DNA from: a bacterium D16-51
GTDB lineage: Bacteria; Bacillota; Clostridia; Lachnospirales; Lachnospiraceae
Direction of reading: 5' to 3'
NCBI GenBank assembly: GCA_003612285.1
Contig: RAYE01000004.1
Location: forward strand, 95,127-159,126
DNA length: 64,000 nucleotides
A model generated the notes under the pieces. The model saw only the letters and a program-made list of their open reading frames with translations, was not told the origin of the DNA and searched no databases. This document shows, one piece after another, positions 10,219 to 19,375 of the stretch. Every line of letters starts with the position of its first letter. The first letter of the stretch is position 1. The position numbers were made by a program, and so were the translations under genes.

Positions 10219-12108
10219 ATGAGAAAAAGAAAAAAAGTTTACAAAAAGCTGGTATCCTGCATGCTGGCAGCAGCAATGGTGGTAACAGGCAGTTCCGTAT
10301 ATCCGGGTGGGCGCACAGCAGTTGTATCTGCCGCAGCGAAAGAGGGATCTTTTCAGGATCTTTCCGGCAATACATGGAATGTAATTAAGGATCAGGATGG
10401 AGTGGTTGAAGATAGCCAGGGAGTTTTGTATCAGTTGGACAAAACGGTAGATGAGGCTATGGTGATAGGTTTTGATTATGATGACAGGATAGCGTCGGCT
10501 TCTGATCCGATAGAGCAGGGGATTGTTACAATTCCTGAGACAGTTCCATTGAATTATGCTGGTTATGAAGAGTTTAAAAAGAATGGGGCAATAACAGGGA
10601 CGCAATTTGTTAACAGCAGCGTAACCAAGATTGGGGACAGTGCATTTTCAGGTTCAACTTTTATTACAAGGGTAATTGTTTCCGGGAATGTTACATATTT
10701 TGGAAATACAGTATTTTCAGCCTGTGTGAATCTGGAAGAGCTTCATATACTGGCAGCAGATGGGGTAAAGCTCCAGATTGGGACAGAAATTCTTAAAAAC
10801 TCAGCGAAATGCATGGTTTATAGTGAAAATTCAGATGTTAAGGACTATGTATCTAAGAATGGATACAGTTATAAAGGGGCAAGCAGCAGCCAGCCTTCTC
10901 CATCGCCAAGTGCAGAGCCGTCAGCGACACCAAGCACGGAGCCGTCAACGGTTCCAAGTGCAGAACCATCTATAGAGCCAAGTATAGAACCATCAGTGGC
11001 TCCAAGTACAGAACCATCTATAGAACCAAGTGCATCACCGGCAGCAGTTCCAACTGTAACACCAGCAACGCCAAGCCCAACACCAAGGGTGCCAGTATAT
11101 CCTCCTTCCCCGGTAATACCAAGTGCAGCACCGGTTACACCAAGCCCGGCAGTGATGACACCACCGGTAATGCAGACACCTGCACCTGGAGAAACGGCAG
11201 CACCGACCCTGGCGCCGACAGCTGCAGCAAATACGCCGGTGCCTCCAAGCCAGAAGCCGGTAGTAACAGAAGTTCCGAATCCACCTGCAACACAGACGCC
11301 TGCTTGTAATACAGCAGCACCAGTTCCTCCGACAATAGCGCCGTCTCAGGGAGAGACTGTGGTAAAGGATAATGTCACCTATCAGGTAGGCACAGATAAG
11401 AAGAGTGCTTCTGTTAGTGATATGGGTAACGTAAGGAACCATAAAGTTACAATTCCAGCGACAGTGAAAGTAGATGGGGAGAGTGTGCCAGTTACTAAGA
11501 TTGAAGAGAATGCTTTTAAAGGGAATACAGCAGTTAAAGAGGTAACACTGGGTGGAAATGTTACAACGATTGGGGAAGGGGCATTCCAGGGATGTATTAA
11601 TCTGGGCACGGTAAAGCTTCCTTCCAATCTGAAGAAGATAGGGAAAAGCAGTTTTAAAGGATCTGGTTTGAAAAGCATAAAGGTGCCAAAATCTGTTAGA
11701 AGCATTGGGACAGCTGCATTTAAAAACTGTAAAAAGCTGAAAAAAGTTACCATAGGAGGTACTCCAAAGACGAAAAAAGGAGGGCTGCCATTAGATGGGA
11801 AGCAAATCCGCTATGGTGCATCAACGGTTACAATTAATATAGGTGATAAGGCGTTTGAGAATTGTAAGAAATTAAATAAGGTAATTATTAATGCCTTGGT
11901 TAAGATTATTGGAAAATCTGCATTTAAAGATTGTAAAGATTTAAGGAGTGTTTTGATATATTCTAAGGTCTTGAAAAAGGTAAAAGGCGGGGCGCTTACG
12001 GGGGTAAATAATTGTAAGATTTCTGTACCGGCCAAAAAAGTCCAGCCATATAAGATTTTGTTTAAGAATAAAGGGCAGGGTAAAAAAGTAGTCGTTGCAA
12101 AATTTTAA
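10219..12108 (+). CDS. BspA-like leucine-rich-repeat surface protein
   Basis: The start is taken at ATG 10219 because GGGAGG lies at 10206-10211; the frame is open back to 10192. The 629-residue product has a signal peptide (about 1-40, ending near VVSAAA). An N-terminal block contains LRR_5-type units ([19 protein letters not shown]). It is followed by a long Pro/Ser/Thr linker of [12 protein letters not shown] type repeats (about residues 225-390) and a second LRR_5 array ([38 protein letters not shown] and so on). This is the architecture of BspA-like adhesins. No LPXTG motif is present, so cell-surface retention, if any, works another way. Confidence 0.87.
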   Translation: MRKRKKVYKKLVSCMLAAAMVVTGSSVYPGGRTAVVSAAAKEGSFQDLSGNTWNVIKDQDGVVEDSQGVLYQLDKTVDEAMVIGFDYDDRIASASDPIEQGIVTIPETVPLNYAGYEEFKKNGAITGTQFVNSSVTKIGDSAFSGSTFITRVIVSGNVTYFGNTVFSACVNLEELHILAADGVKLQIGTEILKNSAKCMVYSENSDVKDYVSKNGYSYKGASSSQPSPSPSAEPSATPSTEPSTVPSAEPSIEPSIEPSVAPSTEPSIEPSASPAAVPTVTPATPSPTPRVPVYPPSPVIPSAAPVTPSPAVMTPPVMQTPAPGETAAPTLAPTAAANTPVPPSQKPVVTEVPNPPATQTPACNTAAPVPPTIAPSQGETVVKDNVTYQVGTDKKSASVSDMGNVRNHKVTIPATVKVDGESVPVTKIEENAFKGNTAVKEVTLGGNVTTIGEGAFQGCINLGTVKLPSNLKKIGKSSFKGSGLKSIKVPKSVRSIGTAAFKNCKKLKKVTIGGTPKTKKGGLPLDGKQIRYGASTVTINIGDKAFENCKKLNKVIINALVKIIGKSAFKDCKDLRSVLIYSKVLKKVKGGALTGVNNCKISVPAKKVQPYKILFKNKGQGKKVVVAKF

Positions 12109-12187
12109 GATAGGAATGCTGAGCTGCTATTTACATCTAACTTCAGATGGCGGTTAAAATGGCGTGAATAGTAGTGATTATGAGTTT

Positions 12188-12224
12188 AAAAATCCCTGAA
12201 AGATTACTCTTTCAGGGATTTTTG
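12188..12224 (+). terminator. Hairpin terminator between convergent genes
   Basis: A 15-bp perfect stem (AAAAATCCCTGAAAG at 12188-12202 with its complement at 12209-12223) has a 6-nt loop. It is flanked by A and T runs on the two sides, so it can terminate both the LRR gene and the opposing small secreted-protein gene. Confidence 0.85.
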
Positions 12225-12268
12225 TGGGAAAAAATAAATTTGATTCTTGCGTACAGTTCTTGATACCT

Positions 12269-12703
12269 TTAGCCAAGGCTGTCCAGCGCATTAGTAGTCT
12301 TCTGGGATTTATACTTCAGTACTGCTTTGTCAGCGGAAACACTTACCTTTGCTTTTACCTTTTTCTGCGCTTGATTAGAAACAAGCAGCTGGTATTTCCC
12401 TTTTTCCAGCTCTACAGTTAACTGTCCATTCGGAACCTGGAACATTTCAGACTGTTGTTCATTTAAATTGATTACAACAAATGTGTTCTTACTTTTTGTA
12501 AGGCTGACATTCACAGTCACGCTTGTGGCACGTTTGGTTTCTAACGTAATCTGGCATGCTTTCCCGCCTTTTATTGTAACTGTCTTTTTGAAAGATTTCT
12601 TGAATCCTGCTGCCTGTGCATTTGTCACTGTGCTGCAGAGCATTATTGCTGCCATGAACAGTGCAATTGCCATTCTTACTGTTTTTCTTAAGTTTTTTTC
12701 CAT
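12269..12703 (-). CDS. Small secreted protein of unknown function
   Basis: The 144-residue product has a clear Sec signal peptide (about 1-31, ending TNAQAAG). The mature part is a Lys/Thr/Val-rich beta sequence (KKTVTIKGGKACQITLETKRATSVTVNVSL). The pattern resembles a single beta-sandwich domain of the pre-peptidase or Ig type, but I cannot place it in a named family. GAGGT lies at the right distance before the ATG. It converges with the BspA-like gene and shares its terminator. Confidence 0.65.
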   Translation of the reverse strand: MEKNLRKTVRMAIALFMAAIMLCSTVTNAQAAGFKKSFKKTVTIKGGKACQITLETKRATSVTVNVSLTKSKNTFVVINLNEQQSEMFQVPNGQLTVELEKGKYQLLVSNQAQKKVKAKVSVSADKAVLKYKSQKTTNALDSLG

Positions 12704-13083
12704 AATTTACCTCATTTCTGCACTGCTCTTTGTGCACAACGCAATGTTTGTGTCGCAGTGCAGACACAAACTTGCTGAGTGAAAAATTTATTTTTCACCC
12801 TTGTTACCTTTGTGGGTTTATTTTTTATGCTTCCATTATAACAGTTATTATCTCAATTACATGGATTTGGTGTAAATGGGCAATATATTGCGCGAATGGA
12901 TAATGGAGCAAAAATTTCCTAACCTTACAAAACTGTCACTTAAAAGTCATCTCTATGTCATTTGGATATTATATCCTGATACTGTTAGCTGTGAATAGAT
13001 AGCTATATCTTTTATCTTGTAAGCGGGTTCGCTTTTAGATAAATATTTTGTGTAGGAGTATCAGGAGATGAGAGGAGGACGAA
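12704..13083. other. Intergenic region between a secreted-protein gene and an ABC exporter
   Basis: About 380 bp of AT-rich DNA separates two divergent genes and should hold both promoters. An inverted pair TTTGTGTC/GACACAAA occurs at 12747-12772. The ABC gene is preceded by GAGAGGAGG. No ORF or RNA motif that I recognise is present. Confidence 0.4.
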
Positions 13084-13764
13084 ATGGAGATATTACGGGT
13101 TGAAAACCTGAAAAAGGTATACGGGCAGGGAGAAAATGAAGTACACGCATTAGATGGCGTTTCCTTTTCCGTGGAGAAAGGGGAATTTATCGCAATTGTA
13201 GGACCGTCCGGTTCCGGGAAGTCTACTTTGCTGCATATTTTAGGAGGTGTAGACATACCAACTTCGGGAAAAGTGTATATGGAAGGGCAGGATGTGTTTG
13301 CGCAAAATGAGGAACAGCTTGCAATTTTCCGCAGAAGGCAGGTAGGTTTGATATATCAGTTTTATAACCTGCTTCCGGTATTGAATGTAAAAGAAAACCT
13401 GACGCTTCCGATTTTAATGGATGGCAGGAAGGTCAACCAGGCAAAATTACAGGAAATGCTTCATATACTCCGCCTGGAGGGAAGGGAGAAGCATCTTCCA
13501 AATCAGTTATCAGGCGGACAGCAGCAGAGGGTTTCTATTGGGCGGGCCCTGATGAATACACCGGCAGTTGTGTTGGCAGATGAGCCGACCGGCAATCTTG
13601 ACAGCCGTAACAGCCAGGAAATTATAGAGCTGTTAAAAAAGTCCAACCAGAAGTTTGGCCAGACATTAATTATGATTACGCATGACGAAAATATTGCTTT
13701 GCAGGCAAATAGGGTAATCGCCATTGAAGATGGAAGGATTACAAGGGATGAGGTGATGCGGTGA
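13084..13764 (+). CDS. ABC transporter ATP-binding protein (MacB/LolD type)
   Basis: The 226-residue ATPase has Walker A GPSGSGKST (about residue 40), a Q loop in YQFYNLLP, the signature LSGGQQQR (about 141), Walker B VVLADEPTGNLDS and the switch His in ITHDEN. NLDSRN after Walker B is typical of the LolD/MacB/SalX group that works with FtsX-type permeases. The permease gene overlaps its stop codon, so both are translated together. The role is probably efflux or sensing of peptide antibiotics, or release of surface proteins; the cargo cannot be read from the sequence. Confidence 0.95.
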   Translation: MEILRVENLKKVYGQGENEVHALDGVSFSVEKGEFIAIVGPSGSGKSTLLHILGGVDIPTSGKVYMEGQDVFAQNEEQLAIFRRRQVGLIYQFYNLLPVLNVKENLTLPILMDGRKVNQAKLQEMLHILRLEGREKHLPNQLSGGQQQRVSIGRALMNTPAVVLADEPTGNLDSRNSQEIIELLKKSNQKFGQTLIMITHDENIALQANRVIAIEDGRITRDEVMR

Positions 13765-16469
13765 TGAATATTATCAATCAGTTTACTTTGCGTACATTAT
13801 TGAAAAACAAGACAAGGACATTGGTAACAATTATTGGAATTGCTTTGTCAGCAGCGATGTTTACAGGTGTTGTTTCCACTATTGTAAGTTTTCAAAATTA
13901 TATGCTGCGGGAGGAGATTGCAAGAAATGGGGCATGGGAGGCTAAGATAGAAGGGTGCAGTGCTTCTTCGGCAGAACTTATTAAAAATGATGAAGCTGTA
14001 AAAGGATATACGCAGATGGCACATTTTGGATATGCAAAGCTTGAGGGGTGTGTTAATGAAGATAAGCCATATCTCTTTGTGATTGGGGTGGGAAAGAATA
14101 TAACAGATTATTATCCAATTCATTTGGTTGAAGGCCGGATGCCGGAAAATAATACAGAAGTTATTATCCCGGCCCATTTAAAGATAAATGGCGAGGTGGA
14201 TTATAAGGTTGGCGATGTGCTTCATCTGGATATTGGGAAACGGGTATTCAAGGATGGAAATTATAAGGGAGAACCTGTAGGAGGGCAGGATACTCCATTT
14301 CAAGCAGGAGGAGAGGGAAGCGAGACGATTACAGATACTATTTCAAAGGTTTACACTGTGGTGGGTATTTGTGAGCGGCCATCAATTGAACCTTATATCG
14401 CGCCAGGGTATACTGTAATGACACTGGATAATGGGGCAGATGCGCCAGAGTATGGTTTGGCGCTTTCTTTTAAGAAGCCGTCGGATTTATCAAAGGCAAT
14501 GAAGAGGCTGACAGAAAAATGTTCAGAAGGGGTGACATATACAACACATGGCTCTTTGCTGCGTTATATGGGCAGTAGTACAAATGATAATTATAACCGT
14601 GTTATGTACAGCATGGCGGCAATATTAATGTTTGTAATTCTGCTTGGTTCAATCTCTTTAATTTACAATGCTTTTTCTATTTCTGTCAGTGAAAGGACAA
14701 AACAGTTTGGGCTTTTAAAATCAATTGGCGCTACAAAAAAGCAGATGCGGCATAGTGTTTTTTTTGAAGCTTCTGTTTTGGGAGCAATAGGGATACCCGT
14801 AGGGATTCTGGCTGGGCTTGGCGGAATGGGGATAACATTTTACTTTATTGCTGATATGATATCTTATCTATGGACAGGAGCTACAGAAAAAGGTGTTTAT
14901 CTAAAACTTATTGTTACATGGCAGGCGGTTGTATTTGCAGCAGTCATTGCATTTGCTACTGTGCTTCTTTCAGCATTCATACCTGCAATAAGGGCGGTAA
15001 AACTTTCTCCAATCCAGGCAATCCGCCAGAGTAGTGATGTGCGTATCCGCCCGGAAAAAGTGAGGACATCAGGGCTGACATACCGTTTGTTTGGTTTTGA
15101 AGGGATGCTTTCATCAAAAAATTTTAAAAGAAGCCGGAAGAAATACCGGACTACAGTATTTTCGCTGTTTATTAGCATTGTTCTTTTTGTTACTGCCGCA
15201 AGTTTTACAAATTATTTAACAGGCGCTGCAGAGACTACAAATAATTACAGTGAATATGATATTAGTTTTTATCTTACAGATGACAATAAGGTGGGAAAGA
15301 CAGATGAGGAAATTGCAAAAGATACAGAGGCGCTTCCTGCTGTGGATGAGGTTGGCTATTCCCAGGTGGCGGAAGGGATTATCCGGCTGCCAAGGGAATA
15401 TTTAGAGGAAGAATATCTGGAAATATTTAAAGGTGAAGAGGAAAAGGGGAACACAGGGGATGATTCTATGGTATCGCTTAATGTTACGCTTCGTTTTGTC
15501 AGGGACGGCGCATACCGGAAGTATCTGAAAAAAGAAGGGTTAAATGAACAGAAGTATATAGGTTCCAAGGAAAAGACGGCGCTGATTTGGGACTATGCAA
15601 GGGCTTATGTGGATAACAAATCAATTAATCTGCATATCTTAGAAAAAGCGGAATGGAATGGTAAAGTGTATTTTATGAAAAATACAGAAGATCATTATTA
15701 TGTGGGGACAAAAGGGGATAAGTATATCTTTGGGGACAGCAAAGGCAATGAAAAAGCTTTTTCAGTGGAGGAAGCATTCAGCAGCAAAATGGATATTACT
15801 TTTGGTGCGGTTCAGGATAAAACGATGCCGCTGGGGGCAAGTGCAGAACTTTGGAATGGCAATATAACGCTTTTGCTGCCGTATTCGGTAATGCCAGATG
15901 AGCTTTCTGAATATTCAACCAATTTTCATGTCAGGGCAGAAAACCATAAGAAGGCATATGGGGAAATTACAAAATATCTTTCTGGGCCGGAATATGAGAA
16001 TGGAGCCAGAGGAAATGTGTATGATGAAGCGGAGTCTAAGGAAGCAGAAAAAATGCTTATATTAGTGATTGATATATTTTCCTATGGATTTATCGTTTTA
16101 ATTTCCCTTATATCGGTTGCGAATGTGTTTAATACGATTTCAACAAATATAAACCTGCGGAGGCAGGAGTTTGCGATGTTAAAATCTGTTGGCATGACAG
16201 GGAAAGGCTTTCGGAAAATGATGAATTATGAATGTGCATTGTATGGGTTAAAGGGCATATTGTATGGAGTACCTGTATCCTGCCTGATTAGCTGGTTTAT
16301 GTATTCTGCTATGGACCAGGGCACAAATATGAAATATATCCTTCCATGGCAGGGAATCTTAGTTTCCTCCATCTGTGTATTTTTGGTGGTATTTGCAACG
16401 ATGTTGTATTCCATGAGTAAAGTGAAAAAGGATAATACGATTGAGGCGCTTAGGAATGAGAATTTATAA
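13764..16469 (+). CDS. FtsX-type ABC transporter permease
   Basis: The 901-residue permease has the duplicated FtsX layout. There is an N-terminal helix (about 18-40), a long extracellular region (about 50-280), three helices around 290-430, a fourth helix at about 470, a second extracellular region (about 500-760), and three C-terminal helices. Two FtsX cores are visible (ERTKQFGLLKSIGATKKQMR and RRQEFAMLKSVGMTGKGFRK). Translation can start at ATG 13764, overlapping the ATPase TGA by one base, or at GTG 13761. It partners with the ATPase before it. The closest described types are the antimicrobial-peptide export/sensing permeases. Confidence 0.93.
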   Translation: MNIINQFTLRTLLKNKTRTLVTIIGIALSAAMFTGVVSTIVSFQNYMLREEIARNGAWEAKIEGCSASSAELIKNDEAVKGYTQMAHFGYAKLEGCVNEDKPYLFVIGVGKNITDYYPIHLVEGRMPENNTEVIIPAHLKINGEVDYKVGDVLHLDIGKRVFKDGNYKGEPVGGQDTPFQAGGEGSETITDTISKVYTVVGICERPSIEPYIAPGYTVMTLDNGADAPEYGLALSFKKPSDLSKAMKRLTEKCSEGVTYTTHGSLLRYMGSSTNDNYNRVMYSMAAILMFVILLGSISLIYNAFSISVSERTKQFGLLKSIGATKKQMRHSVFFEASVLGAIGIPVGILAGLGGMGITFYFIADMISYLWTGATEKGVYLKLIVTWQAVVFAAVIAFATVLLSAFIPAIRAVKLSPIQAIRQSSDVRIRPEKVRTSGLTYRLFGFEGMLSSKNFKRSRKKYRTTVFSLFISIVLFVTAASFTNYLTGAAETTNNYSEYDISFYLTDDNKVGKTDEEIAKDTEALPAVDEVGYSQVAEGIIRLPREYLEEEYLEIFKGEEEKGNTGDDSMVSLNVTLRFVRDGAYRKYLKKEGLNEQKYIGSKEKTALIWDYARAYVDNKSINLHILEKAEWNGKVYFMKNTEDHYYVGTKGDKYIFGDSKGNEKAFSVEEAFSSKMDITFGAVQDKTMPLGASAELWNGNITLLLPYSVMPDELSEYSTNFHVRAENHKKAYGEITKYLSGPEYENGARGNVYDEAESKEAEKMLILVIDIFSYGFIVLISLISVANVFNTISTNINLRRQEFAMLKSVGMTGKGFRKMMNYECALYGLKGILYGVPVSCLISWFMYSAMDQGTNMKYILPWQGILVSSICVFLVVFATMLYSMSKVKKDNTIEALRNENL

Positions 16470-16499
16470 GGTTCATGTGCGATAGGAAATTGTTTCAAT

Positions 16500-16600
16500 T
16501 TTGTGTTTTATTTCCGCCATCGCTGCGTTGTCGTCAGTCAACAATGCCACCGCATTGCCTCCTTCCTCCGCCTTGCGCTGACAAAAATAGCAAGCACTAA
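16500..16600. other. Intergenic GC-richer segment, possible dispersed repeat
   Basis: Between the 3' ends of two convergent genes is a segment of about 75 bp (16514-16590) with base use unlike its surroundings (CCGCCATCGCTGCG, then CCACCGCATTGCCTCC). It has no open frame of note. From memory it resembles intergenic repeat sequence found in related genomes, but only one copy is present in this window. Confidence 0.3.
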
Positions 16601-16628
16601 GTATATGGGGATTAAGGAAACGCTGTAC

Positions 16629-16663
16629 TAGCGTATAGGCTGTTTAGAACAGCCTATACGCTA
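16629..16663. terminator. Perfect 16-bp hairpin between convergent genes
   Basis: The arms TAGCGTATAGGCTGTT (16629-16644) and their exact complement (16648-16663) enclose a 3-nt loop. No long T run follows on either side, so termination is likely but not certain. It lies between the ABC permease and the minus-strand kinase operon. Confidence 0.6.
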
Positions 16664-16690
16664 ATTTCAGAAAATAGCCATGAATCGTAA

Positions 16691-19375
16691 CTATATATCA
16701 TTTTCTGTTGTGTTGATATAGTAGGAAAATCCAATTGTCCCAATGCCCGTACTGCATGCTATTGAAACAGATGTACGTTGTACGATTACACGTTTAAAAG
16801 GGTAATGGCGTTTGATTTCCCGGCGGATTAGATCCAGTTGTTCTACGGTGCAGCCTGCATGGGAAATAAATATGATATCGCTGCTAATTCTTTTTTTCCG
16901 CAATAAATGCCAGTGGATAAAACGTTTCCAGGCATTTTCGGTTTTCCCAGCCCGGATACCACAAATACCTATCCGGCTTTGGCTGATTTTCAAGGTAGGA
17001 TGAAACCCGAACATTTCACATATTTTTGCAATTGTTTTACTGGTATAGCCATGCTGCTGGAAAATAGCAGCATTTGGAATCATAAAATGGCTGTCTATTT
17101 TTTTCTTTATTTTTTCTACCATTTGGCAGATATCGCCGCCAGAATACCCTTCTAATGCAAGCCGGGCAGCATATAAGACAACAAGTCCCTGTCCGCCTGA
17201 AATCAGCCCGGAATCAATAACTTTTACATGGTCAAAGCCACGTGACGCCATAAGGGCAGTTTCATAACTTTTTCCCACATGTTTTGCCATAGAAATATGG
17301 ATTACCTGTTCAGCCTGCGTCAGCATGTCCGCAAAAAAGGCTTCATATTCTTCTACCGAGACACTGGTTGCTACTGCAGTGCTGGTAGTTTCTGTTACAT
17401 ATTGATTTAGGCTGTCTGTGGCGATTTCCCATGTATCAGCAAAACGCCCGCTTTCTGTATTGATATACAGGTACATAATCCCGATATCATATTTTTCGAT
17501 GTATTGGTCTGGCAAATCGCTGACACAATCGGTGGTAATACAAATCTTTTTCCGTTTATGGTGGGAGATTTTCTGGATTTCTGTCCTGGTTTCCGGTTCA
17601 TTTGGGATTTTCCGGTATTCTATAATATCCTCCGGGATAAACTTCAATAGTTCTGTTTCTAAAGCTATTCCCTGAATTGGTTTTTCCAGATAACCGTCAA
17701 AAGCTTCCTCTAAAAGGTTCTGCCCTGCTTCTGTAACAGAGCTTGCTGACAGGACGACAATCGCTGTATCCCGGCAGAGGCCATTTTCCTGCCTGCGGAT
17801 CTGCCGGAGTGTTTCTACGCCATTCATTTCTGGCATCATATAGTCTAGAAGGATGACATGGTAATATTTTCTTTTCGTCATTTCAAGGCACTCTGCACCA
17901 CTTTGGGCAGTGTCAATTTGTATTTTGGTTTCTTTTAGGAGCTGGCACTCAACCATAGTGTTCATTGGGTTGTCGTCTACGATAAGGATACGTGCCTCTG
18001 GGGCCTCAAAGCTTTTTTCGTAGAGTTCAGCTGTCTGCCTTTTCCGTGACAGAAAGGTGATGTTTCCGACGGGTGTATTATCTATAATTTTTTGTGGAAG
18101 CAGGACAGTAAAAACGGAGCCTTTCGTATAGATGCTGTCTACGGTGATTTCGCCTTCCATTAAATCTACAAGTTGTTTTGTAATAGACAGCCCAAGGCCG
18201 CTTCCTTCTATTTTCATATTCCGTTTTATGTCTGCTCTGCGGAAGGCGTCGTATAAATATTGCAGGTTTTCATTTCGGATTCCAATCCCGGTATCTGTTA
18301 CAGAAATTTTCAGGCAGACCGTTCCGTCCATTATGGATTCTGCACGGGCAGAAAGCTTTACAGAACCGGTTTCTGTATATTTGGCGGCATTTGTCAGGAG
18401 GTTTAAAAGTACCTGGCTGATTCTTTTTACATCTCCGTAGAGGACAGATGGCAGTTTTTCATCTATATCCACCTGAAATTCCAGTTTTTTTTCGACCAGG
18501 CGTACTTGTATCATATCAATCAGGTTTCCGAATAAGTCTTCTGTACTGTACTCAATGGGGATAATCTCCATCTTTTTCATTTCAATCTGCGAAAGATCTA
18601 AAATGTCATTTACCAGGTTGAGTAACATTTTACTGGCATTTTGTATATTTTGGGCGTAATCCCTGGTTACACTTTCCCTGCTTTCCCGTAAAATCATTTC
18701 ATTCAGCCCAATAATAGTATTAATGGGGGTGCGGATTTCATGGCTCATGCTGGCAAAAAAATTGTTTTTAGCGTCGCTCATCTTTTCAAGTTCTTTTTGC
18801 TGCTTTTTCGTAACGTCCTGCTCAATATAAAACATCCTTGACTGCGCTTTTAAAATGATGCCGCCGGCAAAGCCTACTGCGAGCATTGCAAAAATGGAGT
18901 CAAGAAAAGCGGCCGCCCTGGAATCCATAGGCGTAATCGCTTCGGGATGGTAATAGCCATATAAATAGGTAAAGATGTCAACCACAAGGGAAAGCAGCAG
19001 GAAAAACATAAGTTTTTTGCCGGAAAACATTAAAAAAATATAAAAAATCCCAAGGGAAAACCAAAGCACAGAGCCTCCTTCCAGGCCTCCGCTTAAAAAA
19101 AACATGGCAGGGAAGACGGCGAGGATAATCAGGAAGCCAATAATGGACGAGGCAAAATTTATTTTCCGATATTTAAAGGTAGCAAGAAATACAATTCCCA
19201 TTACGATTAAAAGGACGAAAAGTGGGATTACAATAACATGGACGTCCATCAGGATAATGCATTCAACAATGCCCATTCCTGCCAGGCAGATGCCGACTAA
19301 GATAAGCATTCGGAAAATACGTTCCCGCAGTTCATAATCCCTTCCGTATATTGTTTCAAACAATTTTTTAAGCAT
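16691..19375 (-). CDS. Hybrid sensor kinase fused to a DegV-like domain
   Basis: This 894-residue protein has an unusual order of domains. About six N-terminal membrane helices (1-175) are followed by a His-kinase core with MSHEIRTPINTIIGLNEM (His about 210), NLLTNAAKYTE and GSGLGLSI. A receiver domain follows (VDDNPMNTM, Asp in LLDYMMPEMNG, about 465-590). The last 280 residues (about 610-890) match the DegV/EDD fold that binds fatty acids: TTDCVSDLP, TSVSVEEYEAFF, HISMAKHVGKSYETA, VIDSGLISGGQG and a terminal STGIGTIGFSYYI. DegV-family proteins such as FakB bind acyl chains, so the C-terminus may sense a lipid. Its start overlaps the upstream kinase gene by 8 bp, so the two are co-translated. 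Confidence 0.87.
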   Translation of the reverse strand: MLKKLFETIYGRDYELRERIFRMLILVGICLAGMGIVECIILMDVHVIVIPLFVLLIVMGIVFLATFKYRKINFASSIIGFLIILAVFPAMFFLSGGLEGGSVLWFSLGIFYIFLMFSGKKLMFFLLLSLVVDIFTYLYGYYHPEAITPMDSRAAAFLDSIFAMLAVGFAGGIILKAQSRMFYIEQDVTKKQQKELEKMSDAKNNFFASMSHEIRTPINTIIGLNEMILRESRESVTRDYAQNIQNASKMLLNLVNDILDLSQIEMKKMEIIPIEYSTEDLFGNLIDMIQVRLVEKKLEFQVDIDEKLPSVLYGDVKRISQVLLNLLTNAAKYTETGSVKLSARAESIMDGTVCLKISVTDTGIGIRNENLQYLYDAFRRADIKRNMKIEGSGLGLSITKQLVDLMEGEITVDSIYTKGSVFTVLLPQKIIDNTPVGNITFLSRKRQTAELYEKSFEAPEARILIVDDNPMNTMVECQLLKETKIQIDTAQSGAECLEMTKRKYYHVILLDYMMPEMNGVETLRQIRRQENGLCRDTAIVVLSASSVTEAGQNLLEEAFDGYLEKPIQGIALETELLKFIPEDIIEYRKIPNEPETRTEIQKISHHKRKKICITTDCVSDLPDQYIEKYDIGIMYLYINTESGRFADTWEIATDSLNQYVTETTSTAVATSVSVEEYEAFFADMLTQAEQVIHISMAKHVGKSYETALMASRGFDHVKVIDSGLISGGQGLVVLYAARLALEGYSGGDICQMVEKIKKKIDSHFMIPNAAIFQQHGYTSKTIAKICEMFGFHPTLKISQSRIGICGIRAGKTENAWKRFIHWHLLRKKRISSDIIFISHAGCTVEQLDLIRREIKRHYPFKRVIVQRTSVSIACSTGIGTIGFSYYINTTENDI

